This document shows positions 42,392-44,642 of a stretch of DNA of 44,642 nt, piece by piece (the stretch's first letter is position 1; each line of letters opens with the position of its first letter). The notes beneath the pieces were generated by a model. It made no database searches, was not told the origin of the DNA, and worked only from the letters and a program-made list of their open reading frames with translations. The DNA comes from Elusimicrobiota bacterium (GTDB taxonomy: Bacteria > Elusimicrobiota > Elusimicrobia > FEN-1173): contig JADJZR010000020.1 in assembly GCA_016715645.1 (NCBI GenBank), positions 1 to 44,642 on the forward strand, in the 5' to 3' direction. Made by a program: the position numbers and the translations under genes.

Positions 42392-42859
42392 ATGCTCGGA
42401 AAGAAATCGAACTTCAAGAAGAAACGCGTGACATCTCCCAAATCAACGGGCACATCCAAAACGTTTGGCCGCACGTCGGTGCGGGAACCGGCGGCGGTTG
42501 AAATCTACCGGGCCTCTGCGGCCGCACCAAAAATGTCAGAAGTCTCGAATGTCTCCGAAGGGACGAATGTCCCCGAAGGGACGAACGTCCCCGGGAAACA
42601 TTATGTGGGGTTGGATTTTCCTCAAGTGGGCGAAATTTTGACCAGTCCCCAATACTCCATTCGTGTTTCCACCAGCGCCACACAAGGCGTTTCAATTTCG
42701 ATTGACGGCAAAGAATGGAAACCGTGCCGTGAGTCGGTTGGATTTTGGTGGTACGATTGGAGCGGGTTCAGCGCTGGGGTGCACACGGTGGTGGCGCGCA
42801 TTTCGGTTGGCAAACGGTATTTAAAATCCAAACCCCGCACGTTCACCGCGCTGGTCTGA
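42392..42859 (+). CDS. Hypothetical protein with an internal palindromic-repeat-encoded linker
   Basis: 155 residues. The N-terminus is very basic (MLGKKSNFKKKRVTSPKSTG). Residues ~52-66 (SEGTNVPEGTNVPG) are encoded by an 18-bp repeat, GAATGTCCCCGAAGGGAC, at 42547 and 42565, with a diverged third copy at 42583; each has a GTCCC-CGAA-GGGAC hairpin. The C-terminal ~85 residues look like a beta-sandwich with many aromatics (KHYVGLDFPQVGEILTSPQY, GVSISIDGKEWKPCRESVGF, WWYDWSGFSAGVHTVVARIS), similar in style to Ig-like or carbohydrate-binding modules. GGGAGG lies before the ATG. No signal peptide. HU follows 19 bp later. Confidence 0.65.
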   Translation: MLGKKSNFKKKRVTSPKSTGTSKTFGRTSVREPAAVEIYRASAAAPKMSEVSNVSEGTNVPEGTNVPGKHYVGLDFPQVGEILTSPQYSIRVSTSATQGVSISIDGKEWKPCRESVGFWWYDWSGFSAGVHTVVARISVGKRYLKSKPRTFTALV

Positions 42860-42878
42860 TCGTCGAACGGGAGGTTCA

Positions 42879-43154
42879 GTGAAAAAAAATGATTTGGTAA
42901 CCCGTGTGGCCCGGCAGTCGAATGTGGGCCGGACTGAAACGGCCCGGACTCTCAAGGCCCTGGTGGGGGCTATTCGCGAAGCCCTTAAAAACGGGGACAA
43001 GGTATCTCTGTCGGGGTTGGGCACATTCAAAATCAAAGCGCGCAAGGCCCGCGTGGGCCGTAACCCCCAAACCGGTGCTGTCATCTCGATCCCCGCGGGC
43101 CGGAAAATATCGTTTAAACCGAGCCTGTCGTTTAAAAAATTAGCTAAAGGCTGA
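42879..43154 (+). CDS. HU-family nucleoid DNA-binding protein
   Basis: 91 residues, the standard HU/IHF length: MKKNDLVTRVARQSNVGRTE, ALVGAIREALKNGDKVSLSG, LGTFKIKARKARVGRNPQTG and ISIPAGRKISFKPSLSFKKL. GRNPQTG is the DNA-intercalating arm signature. It bends DNA and compacts the nucleoid. Starts at GTG 42879 with GGGAGG upstream. It stops 2 bp before the next gene. Confidence 0.95.
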   Translation: MKKNDLVTRVARQSNVGRTETARTLKALVGAIREALKNGDKVSLSGLGTFKIKARKARVGRNPQTGAVISIPAGRKISFKPSLSFKKLAKG

Positions 43155-43156
43155 GC

Positions 43157-43471
43157 GTGTCGTCTGTCCCGACCGAAAAGGTGGCTGTGGCCGGGTTGGG
43201 GCGTTTCGCGGCATGGATTCTGGGAAGTGTTGGGGTTTTGGCGGTTCTTAAAGGGGCGTGGGCTCTCACGTTCGGCGAGCCTGAGGCCCAATTTTTTTCC
43301 GCTGTTCCGTGGTCGATTGTTTCGAAGTCGGCTTGGTTGCGGTTTGGGTTGTTCGAATTCGTGTTTGGCGTGGCCTGCATGGGATTGGGACGAGCTGTGT
43401 GGATTTATTCCCGCCGGTTGCCTGAATGGAAAGAGAGTCAGATTGGTTCGGAAGGATCGTCTCCCCGATAA
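43157..43471 (+). CDS. Small two-helix membrane protein
   Basis: 104 residues with two hydrophobic segments (FAAWILGSVGVLAVLKGAWA and LFEFVFGVACMGLGRAVWIY) and charged ends. It begins with GTG 2 bp after the HU stop. No family recognised. The stop codon overlaps a small terminator stem. Confidence 0.65.
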   Translation: MSSVPTEKVAVAGLGRFAAWILGSVGVLAVLKGAWALTFGEPEAQFFSAVPWSIVSKSAWLRFGLFEFVFGVACMGLGRAVWIYSRRLPEWKESQIGSEGSSPR

Positions 43472-43485
43472 GGGGCATTTTTTTT
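43463..43485 (+). terminator. Short rho-independent-like terminator
   Basis: CCCC-GATAA-GGGG followed by CATTTTTTTT. The stem is only 4 bp, so it is weak. A similar GAGGGGCATTTTTTTT lies at 19029-19044 after the RHH-like gene. Confidence 0.4.
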
Positions 43486-43499
43486 GATCGAGGTTTTAT

Positions 43500-44642
43500 A
43501 TGGTTGAATGCTCGCAAAAGTTGGATCAACTTCCGCCGTACATCTTTACCCGCATCAAAGCGTTAGCGGCCGAAGCGCACCGTCAGCGGTTGGACGTGAT
43601 CGATTTGGGCATGGGCAACCCGGACTTGCCGACTCCGTCGCACGTGATCGATCGGCTGGTCGACACGGTGCGCAACCATCCGCGCACGCACCGGTATCCC
43701 CAAGCCAAAGGCATGCCCAAATTCCGCAAGGCGGTCACCAACTACATGCGCCGCCGGTTCGATGTGCCGCTCAACCCCGACGATAACGTTTTGGCCCTGA
43801 TCGGTTCGAAAGAAGGCATCGCCCATTTGTGCCAGGCTTATTTGGATCCGGGCGATTTTGCGTTGGTGCCGGTGCCCAGTTATCCGGTCCATTCCAACGG
43901 GGTGATCTTGGCGGGCGGGCGTATCCAATACATGCCGTTGACGCCGGAAAACGGGTATTTGCCCGACTACGGGAAAATTCCGGCGGCGGTGTTGAAACGG
44001 GCGAAGATCATGTTTTTGTGTTATCCCAACAACCCCACCGCCGCGGTGGTGGACGACCCGGCCTTTTTTAAGGACACCGTCAAGTTCGCCCAAAAAAACG
44101 ACATTCTCGTGGCCTACGACAACCCCTACTGCGAAATCACCTTCGACGGGTACGAAGCGCCCAGCTTTTTGTCCACGCCGGGCGCCGAAGACGTGGCGTT
44201 GGAGTTTCACAGTTTTTCGAAAACGTACAACATGGCCGGATGGCGGATCGGTTGGGCGTGCGGCAAAAAGTCGTTGTTGGCTCCCCTGGAAAAATACAAG
44301 GCGTTCGTCGATTACGGCGTGCCGACGTTTCTTCAGCTGGCCGCGGTGGCCGCTCTGGACGGGCCCCAGGACTGCGTGAAACAAATGGTGGCCACGTACC
44401 AAAAGCGGCGCAACTATTTTGTGGGGGAACTCAACAAAATGGGGTGGGCGGTTCCGCTTCCGCGGGCCACCATGTATGTGTGGGCGCCTCTGCCCGACAG
44501 CTGGAAAGCCAAGGGGTCGTTGGCGTTCGCCGAACAGTTGGTGAAAGAAACGGGCGTGGTGGTGACCCCCGGCATCGGGTTTGGCCCGGAAGCCGAAGGG
44601 TATGTGCGCATGGCGCTCGTGACCCACGACGACCGGTTTTAC
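43500..44642 (+). CDS. dapL: LL-diaminopimelate aminotransferase-like PLP enzyme, 3' end outside the window
   Basis: 381 codons, open to the window edge. Class I/II aminotransferase: GMGNPDLPTPSHVIDRLVDT at the start, YPQAKGMPKFRKAVTNYMRR, LIGSKEGIAHLCQAYLDPGD, MFLCYPNNPTAAVV, VAYDNPYCEITFDG (Asp and Tyr at PLP), HSFSKTYNMAGWRIGWACGK with the PLP Lys, and VRMALVTHDDRF with the C-terminal carboxylate-binding Arg. The GSKEG and HSFSKTYNMAGWR patterns are those of the DapL/AlaC group. DapL makes LL-diaminopimelate from tetrahydrodipicolinate in one step for lysine and peptidoglycan; an alanine or glutamate aminotransferase (AlaC-like) is the alternative. Start ATG 43500 is preceded by GAGG. Confidence 0.8.
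   Translation, partial: MVECSQKLDQLPPYIFTRIKALAAEAHRQRLDVIDLGMGNPDLPTPSHVIDRLVDTVRNHPRTHRYPQAKGMPKFRKAVTNYMRRRFDVPLNPDDNVLALIGSKEGIAHLCQAYLDPGDFALVPVPSYPVHSNGVILAGGRIQYMPLTPENGYLPDYGKIPAAVLKRAKIMFLCYPNNPTAAVVDDPAFFKDTVKFAQKNDILVAYDNPYCEITFDGYEAPSFLSTPGAEDVALEFHSFSKTYNMAGWRIGWACGKKSLLAPLEKYKAFVDYGVPTFLQLAAVAALDGPQDCVKQMVATYQKRRNYFVGELNKMGWAVPLPRATMYVWAPLPDSWKAKGSLAFAEQLVKETGVVVTPGIGFGPEAEGYVRMALVTHDDRFY

Overview
The window is a single contig piece, GC-rich overall, and looks like the chromosome of a diderm bacterium from a poorly cultured phylum. An Elusimicrobiota- or Omnitrophota-like host is my best guess. It rests on an LL-diaminopimelate aminotransferase-like gene, a giant multidomain exported or membrane protein with an embedded GH13-like barrel, lipobox-bearing small lipoproteins and dense short housekeeping operons. 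This is inference; there is no rRNA or marker set to settle it.

Layout. (1) 1-5.0 kb: a broken LysR regulator, a secreted DUF3857/transglutaminase-like protein, a Sel1-repeat protein whose leader is duplicated downstream, and a receiver-like protein lacking the phosphoacceptor Asp. (2) 5.3-19.3 kb: an accessory island. A CsoR-like/SNase pair points left. Pointing right is a candidate composite defence operon: small ORF, HARE-HTH/GIY-YIG protein, PLD-SNF2 helicase, Eco57I/PglX-like adenine methyltransferase, DprA-like SLOG protein, and a 1243-residue protein with a restriction-endonuclease-like N-terminus. A small RHH-like protein flanked by two near-palindromes follows. (3) 19.3-23.6 kb: repeats and mobile DNA. 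There are four copies of a ~172-bp tandem repeat, then a large serine recombinase in a 2.4-kb segment bounded by ~230-bp inverted repeats that end in the tRNA-Glu 3' end, then tRNA-Glu, tRNA-Lys and copies of the tRNA-Lys 3' end. (4) 23.8-29.5 kb: recX, purH, vapBC, alaS, a REP-like palindrome and tRNA-Arg, followed by about four ~97-bp tandem repeats that each regenerate the tRNA-Arg 3' end. (5) 30.0-44.6 kb: a giant gene split by one in-frame TAA, a TIM-barrel glycosidase-like protein, sppA, membrane proteins, a DegT-type aminotransferase, a Gln-rich lipoprotein, an ATP-cone/uridine-kinase fusion, HU and a dapL-like gene cut by the window edge.

How the genes work together. The 6.5-18.8 kb genes are co-oriented and closely packed. 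They combine DNA modification (methyltransferase), ATP-driven translocation and cleavage (PLD-SNF2), a second nuclease fold (GIY-YIG), a nucleotide- or DNA-sensing SLOG fold and a large putative effector, which fits an ATP-dependent restriction-type defence system with add-on modules. G7 and G8 tracts lie inside the helicase and methyltransferase genes and could allow phase variation.

The most unusual theme is that all three tRNA genes have copies of their own 3' ends nearby. At tRNA-Arg this forms a tandem array with two hairpins per unit and two compensatory base-pair changes in the last unit. It resembles in principle the E. coli tyrT/rtT repeats. Several genes (LysR, the giant gene, the 38.6-kb small gene) carry single lesions that may be real decay or assembly errors.
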